DNA from: Lentisphaerota bacterium
GTDB lineage: Bacteria; Verrucomicrobiota; Lentisphaeria; Victivallales; Victivallaceae
Assembly (NCBI GenBank): GCA_015061775.1
Contig: SUVY01000019.1
Span: 1 to 41,308, forward strand
Length of the DNA: 41,308 nucleotides
Direction of reading: 5' to 3'
The translations under genes and the position numbers were made by a program. Positions 19,501 to 25,642 of the stretch are shown in pieces. Numbering within the stretch: position 1 is the first letter of the stretch; each line of letters starts with the position of its first letter. The notes beneath the pieces are model-generated. The model saw only the letters and a program-made list of their open reading frames with translations, made no database searches and was not told the origin of the DNA.

Positions 19501-19636
19501 CGATGACTGACTCGTTCGTAAGAGCGTACTCACCGCCTTTGACGATGATGATGTCTCCATCCACAGCCGCTTTCACGGCATCGCTGATGGTTGCGAAACT
19601 ACCGTCTGCGGTTCCGACATAAAGTGTGTTTGCCAT
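10565..19636 (-). CDS. Giant modular beta-helix / FG-GAP propeller protein (3023 aa)
   Basis: Paralogue of the 2809-residue neighbour. The first 650 residues contain clear right-handed parallel beta-helix (PbH1/NosD-like) rungs such as VSGNTMTDI and ISDNTISDT. The hinge recurs near residues 355 (VIGVNAFTTI), 649 (TVGINAYSSF) and 1842 (YIIGHNAFSAL). Long beta-solenoid repeats run to about 2545, then two Ig-like domains, the second after AFAADVADYTAP at about 2630, and from about 2734 an FG-GAP-like propeller with DLDGNGYDD, DFSGDGIDD and DYNGDGKED. The C-terminus ends KFSVLA, matching KFAIIA of the neighbour. There is no N-terminal signal peptide (start MANTLYVGTADG). The ribosome-binding site AAAGGAG is 9 bases from the ATG. 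Likely a secreted or surface-attached adhesin or carbohydrate-binding structural protein; no catalytic residues were recognised, and the ligand and export route are unknown. Confidence 0.88.
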   Translation of the reverse strand: MANTLYVGTADGSFATISDAVKAAVDGDIIIVKGGEYALTNESVIVDKAVTLQAEGTVVVDKFGVGAAKGTEQDITIQGFTFKPTANTVYPNNNTSGIYQTGTDLTNLTVTDCVFDLTGIASDSVGYGIFCTLNFPGIDNMTVTGCTFKGDGSGAEARSMGAIYSAYTSNVNFSGNTVSDFSGHAVQLSLTGKVYLYNENTNVKISDNTFTNIGANAIHAADIQNNNTAFEVSGNTMTDINVSDVHQYYGAIRFGSGYVRDLVITDNTITNGNVGIYQGVALKDGAEGSVNISGNKFTLVDRNDGNDTVAASALQVYDNVNGTISAGDAAGNEVLIAEPASNMLVDASIEGEAGSMVFVGGKAYVIGVNAFTTISAAAAAANAIDGKVTIEIAAGDYVEAKPVVLSKKTFTEDDKTYVGGITIKAAADAEVNITGQFWINSGATDIKDVAFDGLNIECVEKANGYYTPIGINANGSVNASGISVTNCTLTSVATGDGIGTEGVQFGWGVNVDGAVITGNTITADCGIYTEGATNANMTVSGNTIYGREEKSTNTNYAGWAGIYITNVKDGVVISDNTISDTAYVAIRTTNGGAVITDNTITNVKDERVVRLGDGTVISGNTVDGNDLAGLYEAYEGTDLTVCGGIAGKDGDTVVINGKTYTVGINAYSSFTNALSAVTDTTSKIEVIGSITEAGPAANTTITLNDDLTIAGGDITWTSLGGYVWFTKGENAAEDLAVTFDGVSFNGTEAKKAFYFGTDTVVDGNSALEFYNAKIMEGATVQVEAGSQLNVYRESLNIDGKLAVSGNADFKASEAELADRQVFIQYSQNINGEIELEDTLFASYQRIGLKGSGKVTADNSALEFGVGYDGVWHSNPIPNGYGDFNVSSADAVIELTNGSVLKASGNITNNGTILIDDSTFIANTHAVGNGTIPAANKSGVLTNNGTISVSGTSTLDIFSLTGTIDLADGAVVKDSTINGGTVALEGTAEFKGVNTVGTLNVGYYNHKLIVGTEGSLTATGTRTTLSYGSTIDVDGTIEDAKTADKASVTKSLDIKGGFSFNGDGTYDGQDATLDVDNAYVSFGSSTSKNSGATGNFVWNFDNSIVDFTADFQTAASTKDGLDPHFNLNITDSVFNVGSRFAFNHANSVAVVDNSVVTINQQFKNVGEFTLQNDSQMTVGGNADGPSYEKTGNFGTLNVTGEGSLFDMSSSTPAGYPFYNEGTVNVTDKAAFKADYVKNKGDVEIDGGAFTATKIINEGNFTIANTTFVSDDFDNTSGSVKLTGNVSADLAVTGNAVEINGANLSATDITGNAFVNGDSTISGDVTVSGKTKVANGSTLTIAEGANYSTAYGYLAAGNDKYFGFGENEGDAKGGTIDIYGNVKVYQTNADADGVINVKTGAVLDSAEFCVENGEISEAAAGVVNVDGTVKTASLRIFSGGAVNVSGEIIADHIDNVAALADINIWGGGSLNINGGTVSVAESMNVEADGKLVIDGGNFSVASTLFNKGDDSVEVNGDVVLNINKVDGKAIKVLDGTTVTDSKIGGRIDIVSGESTWQGTNTVTGIFSAGYNNYGVGDIAVNITGKFNNSNMLLWGGDYTSVVSIGAADAERTDFNGGQIGTFANSVLNITNADVDYSYMFLQGAANVSNSTLNIVGGTNTYFRLADAEDQVVVDNSIWNAGSYVCLGSYNAGVAGGYADVIIKGGSEFTAGNLALTTVEGTDYTVKLTVDGSTVNTSAVVNNSVAFNIGAGTEVFLNNGAKVNSTGVVSNAGTITIDATSTITAADIKGEGSIVIDAENFEGGYKKIIDITSTAGALADKVTVNGEGISVVHAADGDVYLTDVAVSDVYVNAAWADKKAGDVTDEGYIIGHNAFSALLDYKTTADTTTLNIAGGNYESIYNTTENVSVMKDGVTTVNASGDVVITVGCLVFETSAAGDVFVNGNYSTLDRADWDAELGDVAFYTGHIRFVGAEDTVFNIDGTFNAAENIQFLGGKAIISEDSVLSLASSNSGQYAIYDEVISYGAMSGLDTMQSNVLIINRGGSLTLSGEKASLTTAIQKPESWKSDIAVTNGALIVEDGAKVEAAGIVNVAAAGTVEINGAKFSAGTVNNKGTITVSGESTINIETLSGNYVRFEDTTLVGDSKIGGNIRVYGDIVLDGTLDVKQTNFYGAATIKKGSEFTGSTTIVGVGSEFTLEEGATLNTRFFNVMSNADINGTMNLTHSDPRQKLIQIFEGGVANINSTADVTVEGHNALVHEGGVLNVSGKLDITKREANKNDPTRGGILFNEGEVNVSEGTVNGVRIENAGAINVSNSTFAFTGDVTLGDYITIDGFTAVADSARDVIVAMVGVGESKGKTFNLSVAKNSTSATIYTQDFADGTYNATVIDSTTGDVFATTVTVTNGTMTVADSDFTAGTLNVGNGTLEISGNSKVTSAVTGAVSFTDDTVLGTGSVLTVDGDVTAAGDLSFDLGGLASAKTLSVEGTLSIDNVTLPGSGETVTLVSGVTDASCNGLVINGLTAIDSVIGVDQQIYKTIIDDTGIVLVNDTANYTAMSGDIAAVTQTADTYTFSVDVSAITGGFGAYTYSFAATDAAGNALDLTFDGTSFTLSEVPAAGVINVTATVTDEAGFTYTTNAFAADVADYTAPEFTKGPEATVKGSSVTITCSFTDVTGVTSYDIVFDGASYSFDAAGSDAKFTLNNIGEGKHTYTVTAYDAAGNKVTSEEQTVSISVAANIKSNGYSQIVAYDAGRGAIGYIYNDGETKPVWKGLWQWGADAADKAVAVGCFSGSTGKGDGILVYNSANQSLWAWTDLGASGYAYKSYGYLKDGFTVEGIADLDGNGYDDLLVSYEDGTFGASIDGAKYVQLGSGVEVIGGANFGTDNDSLIVKNGENYELWSVNGTVGEWSTSTLAAVEDDWTIAAIGDFSGDGIDDIVVWQESTGYMYAWENGDADTKRWVGALDQSGWEIAAVGDYNGDGKEDLLLRETTTGWGGLGYWGGAYAGDWNDLGARIETDRNGTKFSVLA

Positions 19637-19682
19637 AACAATAACTCCTTTGTTATTCGATACTATTTATTAATATATGTAA

Positions 19683-19745
19683 ACACAAAAACACAACAGG
19701 AACCCTCCCCCAGGCTTTTTCCGCCGGGGAAAACCTCATGTTGTG
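19683..19745 (-). terminator. Hairpin upstream of the first giant gene (attenuator-like)
   Basis: A long imperfect hairpin has an outer stem CACAACA (19692-19698 with 19739-19745) and an inner CCCC/GGGG stem, followed on the minus strand by TTTTTGTG. It sits between the small gene pair and the first giant gene and could end or attenuate transcription, giving more copies of the small-protein mRNA than of the giant one. Confidence 0.5.
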
Positions 19746-19773
19746 CATTTGCGTTTTGTGATCTGAAATCCAT

Positions 19774-20126
19774 TTATGCCTCAAAAGCATACTTTTCTAT
19801 CATAGCCGCAGGACTGATACCCTTCTCGCCGCAACCATCGGTAACGGCGGACAGACGAATGCGGCACGCGGAGTCTTTCGGATATGCCGTATCCTCTCTG
19901 TCTTGAATGTAAAGCTTGTGTCGGTGACGGTAAGAGTGATACCGTCCGCGGCAAAGAATTTGTAAGCACGGGATACACTGCTCTTCACCACGAAAAGCAA
20001 TCCGCTCCCGAGACGCGGAGCCGCAACTGCGAACAGACGTCCGCTGTCAATGGTCCGCGCCGCGAAAGAGACGGTAAATTCTCTCTCGGGAGCTTCAAAT
20101 ATAAATTGTGTATCCAATGTGCTCAT
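19774..20126 (-). pseudogene. Small conserved-looking gene with an apparent -1 frameshift
   Basis: Translation from the ATG at 20126 gives a natural-looking protein (MSTLDTQFIFEAPERE...) as far as SFTF at residue 74, then an Arg-rich tail of poor quality to a stop at 19800. Around 19905 the -1 frame takes over with typical protein sequence (QDREDTAYPKDSACRIRLS... to MIEKYAFEA) and ends at the stop 19774-19776. The intact product would be about 117 residues. Either a base was lost by mutation or sequencing error, or a ribosomal frameshift is used; no classic slippery heptamer was seen at the junction. It begins 16 bases after the 80-residue gene and lies ahead of the giant genes, so all four are probably co-transcribed. 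No signal peptide, no recognised domain, and only a weak ribosome-binding site. Confidence 0.6.
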
Positions 20127-20142
20127 TCAAGTCAACTTTTTA

Positions 20143-20385
20143 TCAGTTGGCGTTCTCGTTCTTGCGGAGGACACCTGCCTCGACCAGCTTGTCAACCAGC
20201 TGCTGCATGGAGTTCAGCGCGCTCAGGAAGCCCTGCGGCGGCATGATGACGCGGACATTGCTCTGGGCGACAGGAGCCTGTCCCTCTTCGGCAGGCTGAA
20301 GGGTGACGAAGTCGAAGCGGACCATGTTTCCGGCGAAGTGGATCTGACCGATTCCATCGGCAAAAATTTCTTTTTTGGTTTCCAT
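20143..20385 (-). CDS. Small soluble protein leading the giant-protein unit (DUF3467-like?)
   Basis: An 80-residue protein without signal peptide or membrane segment. The middle (FADGIGQIHFAG..VRFDFVTLQP) and the later block VRVIMPPQGFLSALNSMQQL resemble in layout the small DUF3467 family (beta-strand, DF....P, then RVI..P and a helix), but this is recall by eye and uncertain. It is first in the transcript that also carries the frameshifted gene and both giant proteins, which suggests a helper, chaperone or regulatory role for them; that is inference. An AAAGG-like site lies 13 bases upstream of the ATG, which is somewhat far. Confidence 0.75.
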   Translation of the reverse strand: METKKEIFADGIGQIHFAGNMVRFDFVTLQPAEEGQAPVAQSNVRVIMPPQGFLSALNSMQQLVDKLVEAGVLRKNENAN

Positions 20386-20494
20386 TTTAACAATAATACC
20401 TTTCTTTTATTACGGAGAATATCTCTCCCGTGCAGTTCATTCTCTACGTTCCGGATGCATAAAAAAGCACCGGAGCGGAAAGACTCCAGAGGTT

Positions 20495-20522
20495 AAGATA
20501 ACTCCTATTTTGTTTTTTTCAA
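20495..20522 (-). promoter_or_regulatory. Candidate promoter of the giant-protein unit
   Basis: On the minus strand TTGAAA (20517-20522) and TATCTT (20495-20500) are separated by 16 bases. The leader to the ATG at 20385 would be about 100 bases and contains small hairpins, including TCCGG.TGC...GCA.CCGGA near 20453-20476. The 381-base gap 20386-20766 holds this promoter and the divergent one at 20695-20723. Confidence 0.4.
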
Positions 20523-20694
20523 GTCTTTTTGCTTAAAATAATCGGCTTTTTTCTGTTTTTTCATTTTATATCGTTATAACTGCGCGAAATACAGCTTTTG
20601 CGCTGCTTTACTGCATTTCAGCCGTTACATACGCTCAAAATGCGGTAAAACTAAGAAAATCTTGATATTTTATGCAAAAATGTTATTTTTCTGC

Positions 20695-20723
20695 TTGCAT
20701 TTTTCTTTTTAAGAGTGTAGATT
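20695..20723 (+). promoter_or_regulatory. Candidate promoter for the zinc-finger/GH78 operon
   Basis: TTGCAT (20695-20700), a 17-base spacer and TAGATT (20718-20723) lie about 44 bases ahead of the ATG at 20767, with an AAGGAGGA ribosome-binding site at 20753-20760 in between. Confidence 0.45.
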
Positions 20724-20766
20724 GCACCTGAGGTCGCGTTCAACCCCCAAGCAAGGAGGAATCATT

Positions 20767-21180
20767 ATGGTCTGTCTCAACCATCCAGATGTAAACGCAG
20801 TTGCCAAGTGTGCCGCCTGCGGCAAACCGCTCTGCGCCGATTGTGTCATGATATGCGACAATCAAAAATACTGCTCAGAAGCCTGTCATCTCAAAGGTCT
20901 TGCCTCAAGTCTGAGATCCGATGAGGTCATCAGCAAAAAGAGAGACACGGAACGCAAAAGCGGCTTGAAGAAATTTATAACGTTTCTCATCATCGCCGCG
21001 ATCGCGTCCGGAGCAGCATATTACTACTCCCAAAACAAAAAGTCCATCGACAAACGCGCAAAAGCCGGACTGGAAACAGTTAAATCACAAGCCAGCAAAG
21101 CTATCGAAGAGGGCAAAAAAGCTGTTCCGACAAACAGCAAATACAAACAGCACCGCGAAGGTCTGGTAAACGAAAAATAA
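20767..21180 (+). CDS. Small B-box-type zinc-finger membrane protein
   Basis: A 137-residue protein. The ATG at 20767 is chosen over an upstream in-frame ATG at 20722 because AAGGAGGA lies 6 bases before it. Residues 3-41 carry a Cys/His pattern (C3, H6, C15, C18, C23, C30, C37 and C41 with H42 or nearby) of the B-box zinc-binding type, including KCAACGKPLCADCV. A basic linker is followed by one membrane segment at about 75-92 (FITFLIIAAIASGAAYYY) and a Lys-rich tail. It would sit in the inner membrane with the zinc domain probably cytoplasmic. The function is unknown; such small zinc/membrane proteins are often uncharacterised. It ends 25 bases before the GH78-like gene, so the two probably form an operon. 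Confidence 0.88.
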   Translation: MVCLNHPDVNAVAKCAACGKPLCADCVMICDNQKYCSEACHLKGLASSLRSDEVISKKRDTERKSGLKKFITFLIIAAIASGAAYYYSQNKKSIDKRAKAGLETVKSQASKAIEEGKKAVPTNSKYKQHREGLVNEK

Positions 21181-21205
21181 GCTTAGTACCCGAGGAGATA
21201 TGCCT

Positions 21206-23938
21206 ATGAACAATATACCCCTGCCTACCATCACCAGCGCAAACTGGATCTGGAACAACAACAAAGACGGCAAACCCGAAGAGTTTGTCCTTTTCAGAAA
21301 AGACTTTGTGTGCGATGCCATCGGTTTTGAAGGACATCTGCACATTGCCTCCCCCTGCTGCTGCCGCGTCTTCATGAACGGTTACAGCGTGGGATTCGGT
21401 CCCGCGGCACATCCTGAACACAACAGAGTGTACGCCGCCTGCTTCAACATATCAGACTTCCTTGATTGCGGAAACAACACCATATCCATCCTCGCATGGC
21501 ATGATCCGGAAAACTCGACGACCCCCGCCATCTGGTGTGAGCTCGATGTCCGCGATCCCCAGCGCAGCCGCGCCGCCATCAAAATCGGAAGCGACAAAGA
21601 GTGGGATTCCGCTCCCGGAAGCTTGTGGCCGGGTCTTGCTCCGCACCTTGAATTCCGCAAGAATGCCGGATTCCGCCACTACACGGGAACCATTCCGGGC
21701 GACTGGATGATCCCCGGACGCGCAGGAGACGCCCGCTGCTGGAAAAACCCCGATGTCGTCATTCCGGTCGGTAAATATCCATGCACCATAGAAAAAGATA
21801 TCACCGTTCCTCCGGTCACGGGAAGCGAAGAGATTTTCCTCACCCCCATATCCAAGGGCAGGATCACCTCCGCTCCGGCTTACACCAGAGTTGAGCTCCC
21901 CGGTGGAAACCGCGCCGCGATCGGCTACATTTACAGCGAAGAACCGGCCGTTGAGAAATGCACCATCCGCTGCCGCAACGCCTTCAAAATATATGTAAAC
22001 GGCGGAAGAAGCGCGATCACATCAAACGAAGCAGCAATTCCGCTCAACGCCGGTTGGAACGAACTTCAGGTCTTCTGCAAACCCGCCGGACGCAGGCAGG
22101 ATGTGGAAATCGAATTTGAAAATCAAGAACGGAAAAAAGCTTCCGTCTTCGCCTCGGCTGATTTTGAAGCCGTTCCCGGATGGAGCATCACCAAGCCGCT
22201 AAAAATATCCTTTGAAGCCGCCGGATGGCTGCTCAGAAGCGAATCCCTGATCGATGGAGTGTTCCGCACGGCAAAAGCCCGTTACTCCGACGACGGTTCT
22301 CTGCTCAGAAACAGCACCTACACCGAAGAGGAGCTCTCAGAAGATGACTCCCTCGGAGGCGGAGAGTGCGTCATATATGAGCTCGATGAAATACGTTACG
22401 GTTTTGTGCATCTCAAATTTTCCGCTCCGCAGGATACCGTCATAAACATCCTTGCCGGAGCCAAGAGAAGTGCCAACGGTCTGGTCGAATCCGGAACTGC
22501 CACCGGTGCAGATATCCGTATTTCCGGAGTGTCAGGAAACAACCTCGAATACCGCATGGCTCTGCCCTGCGACTGCCGCTATGTCGCCCTCAAGGTGAGC
22601 GCACTCGCCCAGCACCGGGTCAATATCCACTCGGTGAGCTTCTGGGAGCTCGCCCGCCATGACTTCCCGGAAAACGGCTTCAACTGCTCGGATGAATTCC
22701 TCAATCTGATGTGGAAAAAGGGCTGCAATATGCTCAAACGCAGCACATCCTTTGTTCCGATACGCTCCGTGCGTCCGAGGATGAACAGCTTCCTCTTCGA
22801 CGGCTACATCCAGTCGTACAGCGTAGCCTGCATCACCGGAAGCCCCACATATATCACCAACCGGCTCAATCAATGCCTCGACGCCCAGATGGAAAATGGA
22901 GCGATCCCCGCCCTTACCGGAGGCAGAAGAAGCGGACATCAGCTTCCGCATCTGCTCTTCCTTCCGGCATGGATCAACGAGGCGTTCCGCTACACGGCTG
23001 ACCGCAAAATGCTCGCAAAATGGATCGAGAAACTCGATCTCGTAAGAGAGTTTTATGAGAGTCTGCTCGTCGAAGAGTACGGGCTGTTGAGAACTCCGGA
23101 AAACTGGGACCGCTCCGCAGGAAGGCTGAGCTCGATAGACTTCTCCGATCCCGACCGCTATTACAGCTGTCTTACCGCCCTCTTCTGCCGCTTCATGTTC
23201 AACGCTTCTGAGTGTTACGCCAACGCGGGACTGGAAGAGTACGCCAAGCACTGCCTCGATGTCGCGGCTTACGTCACCGAATCGTTGCGGACTTACTGCT
23301 ATGTTCCTGAGCAGCGGCTCTTTTCGATGGTTGCCGCCGAAGAGGGAGACTCAGAGCCTGTGTGCGATGCGTTCACCAACTTCTGCATGCTTTATGCCGG
23401 AGTAACTCCGCAGGAGGATTATGAGTACGCGCTCAACTATTTCCTCAATCCTGAACCTCCATACGACCGCAGGGGAGAGATCAACTCGGCATATTTCCAC
23501 GTGCTTCTGTCGAGCTCGCTCTTCGCCATCGGTCTCAGGGATTTCGTGCTGCAGTATCTCAAAGACCGCTGGCAGAGGTGCCTGGATAATGAGGATGACT
23601 CAGCTATTCCGGACGGCTCGCGGATAATTCCGCCCAATATCTTCCTGCAGAAGAGCATCCTCGGAGTCCGCATGGGCGAAAACGGACAATCGACCGTCTT
23701 TTTCAAACCGGCATACGATCTGGTCAAAAAAGCCTCCGGAGTCCTGCCCTTCCCCTGCGGAAGCCTGCGCGTAGAATGGGAAATGCACGATGACGGTCAC
23801 CTGAGCGTCCTGCTCGATGCCAATGTGCCGCTCAAAGTCGTTCCTGAATTGACCATGGAGCGTCTCGCCGATACAGAATTCCAGCTCAGCGAGCATATCA
23901 CGCTGCTCAAACCGCCGGAAAACATCGCAGAGTACTGA
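21206..23938 (+). CDS. Alpha-L-rhamnosidase-like glycoside hydrolase (GH78-like)
   Basis: A 910-residue protein with the layout of GH78 enzymes: an N-terminal beta-domain beginning ANWIWNNN and VLFRKDF, further beta-sandwich domains, an (alpha/alpha)6 catalytic barrel from about residue 490 to 800, and a C-terminal beta-domain. Known members release L-rhamnose from plant or bacterial glycans. There is no signal peptide, so it would act in the cytoplasm on imported oligosaccharides. The usual acidic segment before the barrel (like D.P.RE...W.GDA) is replaced here by RSVRPRMNSFLFDGYIQS, so the activity or specificity may differ. The ATG at 21206 is preferred to that at 21200 because GAGGAG (21192-21197) is 8 bases from it. 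It is the second gene of the operon starting at 20767. Confidence 0.8.
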   Translation: MNNIPLPTITSANWIWNNNKDGKPEEFVLFRKDFVCDAIGFEGHLHIASPCCCRVFMNGYSVGFGPAAHPEHNRVYAACFNISDFLDCGNNTISILAWHDPENSTTPAIWCELDVRDPQRSRAAIKIGSDKEWDSAPGSLWPGLAPHLEFRKNAGFRHYTGTIPGDWMIPGRAGDARCWKNPDVVIPVGKYPCTIEKDITVPPVTGSEEIFLTPISKGRITSAPAYTRVELPGGNRAAIGYIYSEEPAVEKCTIRCRNAFKIYVNGGRSAITSNEAAIPLNAGWNELQVFCKPAGRRQDVEIEFENQERKKASVFASADFEAVPGWSITKPLKISFEAAGWLLRSESLIDGVFRTAKARYSDDGSLLRNSTYTEEELSEDDSLGGGECVIYELDEIRYGFVHLKFSAPQDTVINILAGAKRSANGLVESGTATGADIRISGVSGNNLEYRMALPCDCRYVALKVSALAQHRVNIHSVSFWELARHDFPENGFNCSDEFLNLMWKKGCNMLKRSTSFVPIRSVRPRMNSFLFDGYIQSYSVACITGSPTYITNRLNQCLDAQMENGAIPALTGGRRSGHQLPHLLFLPAWINEAFRYTADRKMLAKWIEKLDLVREFYESLLVEEYGLLRTPENWDRSAGRLSSIDFSDPDRYYSCLTALFCRFMFNASECYANAGLEEYAKHCLDVAAYVTESLRTYCYVPEQRLFSMVAAEEGDSEPVCDAFTNFCMLYAGVTPQEDYEYALNYFLNPEPPYDRRGEINSAYFHVLLSSSLFAIGLRDFVLQYLKDRWQRCLDNEDDSAIPDGSRIIPPNIFLQKSILGVRMGENGQSTVFFKPAYDLVKKASGVLPFPCGSLRVEWEMHDDGHLSVLLDANVPLKVVPELTMERLADTEFQLSEHITLLKPPENIAEY

Positions 23939-23949
23939 AAAAGCTTGCA

Positions 23950-23978
23950 TTGACGAAAAAACAGATATATATTATATG
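23950..23978 (+). promoter_or_regulatory. Promoter for the aldolase gene
   Basis: TTGACG (23950-23955) and TATATG (23973-23978) are spaced by 17 bases, about 65 bases ahead of the aldolase ATG. The region right after the GH78 stop is AT-rich and has no terminator. Confidence 0.5.
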
Positions 23979-24044
23979 AATAACATGAAGCGGATTTTTC
24001 CGTATAATAACGAGCCGGAGGCTCAATCAAGAAAGGTTTAGACA

Positions 24045-25019
24045 ATGGTCAGCTACAAGGAACTCGGACTGGTCAACTCACGTGACCTGTTCAAAAAGGC
24101 AGTCGATGGCGGATATGCCATTCCCGCCTACAACTTCAACAACCTCGAGCAGATGCAGGCTATCCTGCAGGCCTGCTGCGAGACCCAGTCTCCTGTCATT
24201 CTCCAGGTTTCCAAGGGTGCCCGCAAGTATGCCAACCAGACCCTGCTGCGTTACCTCGCCCAGGGAGCAGTCGAGTACGCCAAAGAGCTTACCGGCGGCA
24301 AAGGTATTCCGATCGTTCTGCACCTCGACCACGGTCCGGATTTCGAGACCTGCAAAAGCTGCATCGACCTCGGATTTTCTTCTGTCATGATCGACGGCAG
24401 CCACCTGCCCTACGAAGAGAACATCGCCCGTACCCGCGAAGTCGTTGAGTACGCCCACAAATTCGACGTCACCGTCGAGGGCGAGCTCGGAGTTCTCGCC
24501 GGAGTCGAGGATGATGTCAAGAGCGAGCACCACACCTACACCCAGCCCGAAGAGGTCGAGGACTTCGTCAAACGCACCGGCGTCGATAGCCTCGCCATCG
24601 CTATCGGAACCAGCCACGGCGCATACAAATTCAAGCCGGGCGACGATCCGAAAATCCGTCTCGACATCCTCCACGAGATCGAGAAACGCATCCCCGGATT
24701 CCCGATCGTTCTGCACGGAGCCTCCAGCGTTCCGCAGGACATGGTCAAGATCATCAACGAGAACGGCGGACGGCTCAAAGACGCCATCGGTATCGGTGAG
24801 GATCAGCTCCGTGAAGCCGCCAAGAGCGCGGTCTGCAAAATCAACATCGACTCTGACGGCCGCCTGGCTATGACCGCCGGAATCCGCAAAGTCATGACCG
24901 AAGATCCCTCCATCTTCGATCCCCGTCTCTACCTCGGCCCCGCCCGCGAAATGCTCAAAGAGCTCTTCGCCCGCAAGAACCGCGAAGTTCTCGGTTCTGC
25001 CGGACACGCCAACGACTGA
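24045..25019 (+). CDS. fba: Class II fructose-bisphosphate aldolase
   Basis: A 324-residue zinc-dependent class II aldolase. It should catalyse reversible cleavage of fructose-1,6-bisphosphate, or a related tagatose bisphosphate, into dihydroxyacetone phosphate and an aldehyde phosphate in the cytoplasm. Seen motifs are AIPAYNFNN near residue 25, HLDHG (catalytic Asp and zinc-ligand His), VEGELGVLAG, the zinc-ligand region GTSHGAYKF, and VLHGASSVP near the C-terminus. Codon use is strongly biased, consistent with high expression. The start has an AAAGG site about 9 bases upstream. It has its own promoter and is followed by a strong terminator. Rhamnose breakdown also yields dihydroxyacetone phosphate, but it need not be linked to the GH78-like neighbour. 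Confidence 0.95.
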   Translation: MVSYKELGLVNSRDLFKKAVDGGYAIPAYNFNNLEQMQAILQACCETQSPVILQVSKGARKYANQTLLRYLAQGAVEYAKELTGGKGIPIVLHLDHGPDFETCKSCIDLGFSSVMIDGSHLPYEENIARTREVVEYAHKFDVTVEGELGVLAGVEDDVKSEHHTYTQPEEVEDFVKRTGVDSLAIAIGTSHGAYKFKPGDDPKIRLDILHEIEKRIPGFPIVLHGASSVPQDMVKIINENGGRLKDAIGIGEDQLREAAKSAVCKINIDSDGRLAMTAGIRKVMTEDPSIFDPRLYLGPAREMLKELFARKNREVLGSAGHAND

Positions 25020-25045
25020 GGTCAAGGCAAAACCTGATCACAACA

Positions 25046-25088
25046 CCCGGAAATGCGTATTTCAAAATACGCCTTTCCGGGCGTTTTT
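25046..25088 (+). terminator. Rho-independent terminator after the aldolase
   Basis: A two-part stem, CCCGGAAA/TTTCCGGG around GCGTATT/AATACGC (25046-25081, one mismatch, 4-base loop), is followed by TTTTT. It separates the aldolase from the unknown membrane gene that starts 12 bases later. Confidence 0.85.
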
Positions 25089-25099
25089 ACTTAATAACT

Positions 25100-25642
25100 A
25101 TGGCGCAAACTGCAACAATTTTTCTCTGGAGCATCATCGGTGCCGCTATCTGCGGAGCCGCAGGTCTTGCCGCTGTCAAATCGTCTCCGGAAACCATTGA
25201 ACGTATTGAAAAAATTCCGCGCAACCGCTATATCGGACTTATCGTGGGATGGTTCGCGCTGCTCATGTGCGTTCCGCATGCTCAGGCTGTCGCTCCGGAT
25301 TTCATGCTGAAACTGCTCTATCCGCTTGCGGTGATCGTTCCGATTGCCGGATTTTTCACTGTGGATCACGCCGCATCCCGTGCGGTATCGGGAACGCTCA
25401 TACTCTGCTCCTACAACATGATACACCTCGCCTTCGAGCTCGACATTGCCGGAACCTGGTTCTTTTCGGTCTGCGGATGGCTGTCAGGTGCCGCGGGAAT
25501 ATGGTGTTCCGGTTTGCCGTGGACTTGGAGAGATATCTTCAGAAAATGCGCCGCAAACAATAATTTCCGCAAAATTTCCGCCGGAATACTGTTCTTTTTC
25601 GCCGCCGTATATCTCGTATTCTGCGGAGTCGCCGCAATATGA
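25100..25642 (+). CDS. Unknown integral membrane protein
   Basis: A 180-residue protein with about five hydrophobic segments: near residues 7-26 (IFLWSIIGAAICGAAGLAAV), 45-60, 70-88, 98-115 and 158-178. No family was recognised. Its stop codon overlaps the rsmG start (ATGA at 25639-25642), so the two are translationally coupled. There is no visible ribosome-binding site at the ATG, which lies just behind the aldolase terminator; the gene may be read from transcripts that pass the terminator or from a promoter hidden in that region. The overlap and codon use support a real gene. Confidence 0.75.
   Translation: MAQTATIFLWSIIGAAICGAAGLAAVKSSPETIERIEKIPRNRYIGLIVGWFALLMCVPHAQAVAPDFMLKLLYPLAVIVPIAGFFTVDHAASRAVSGTLILCSYNMIHLAFELDIAGTWFFSVCGWLSGAAGIWCSGLPWTWRDIFRKCAANNNFRKISAGILFFFAAVYLVFCGVAAI

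Noticed and set aside
24078-25025. 315-codon minus-strand frame opposite the aldolase
   Set aside because: It is the antisense shadow of a highly biased gene; the plus-strand frame has all class II aldolase motifs.
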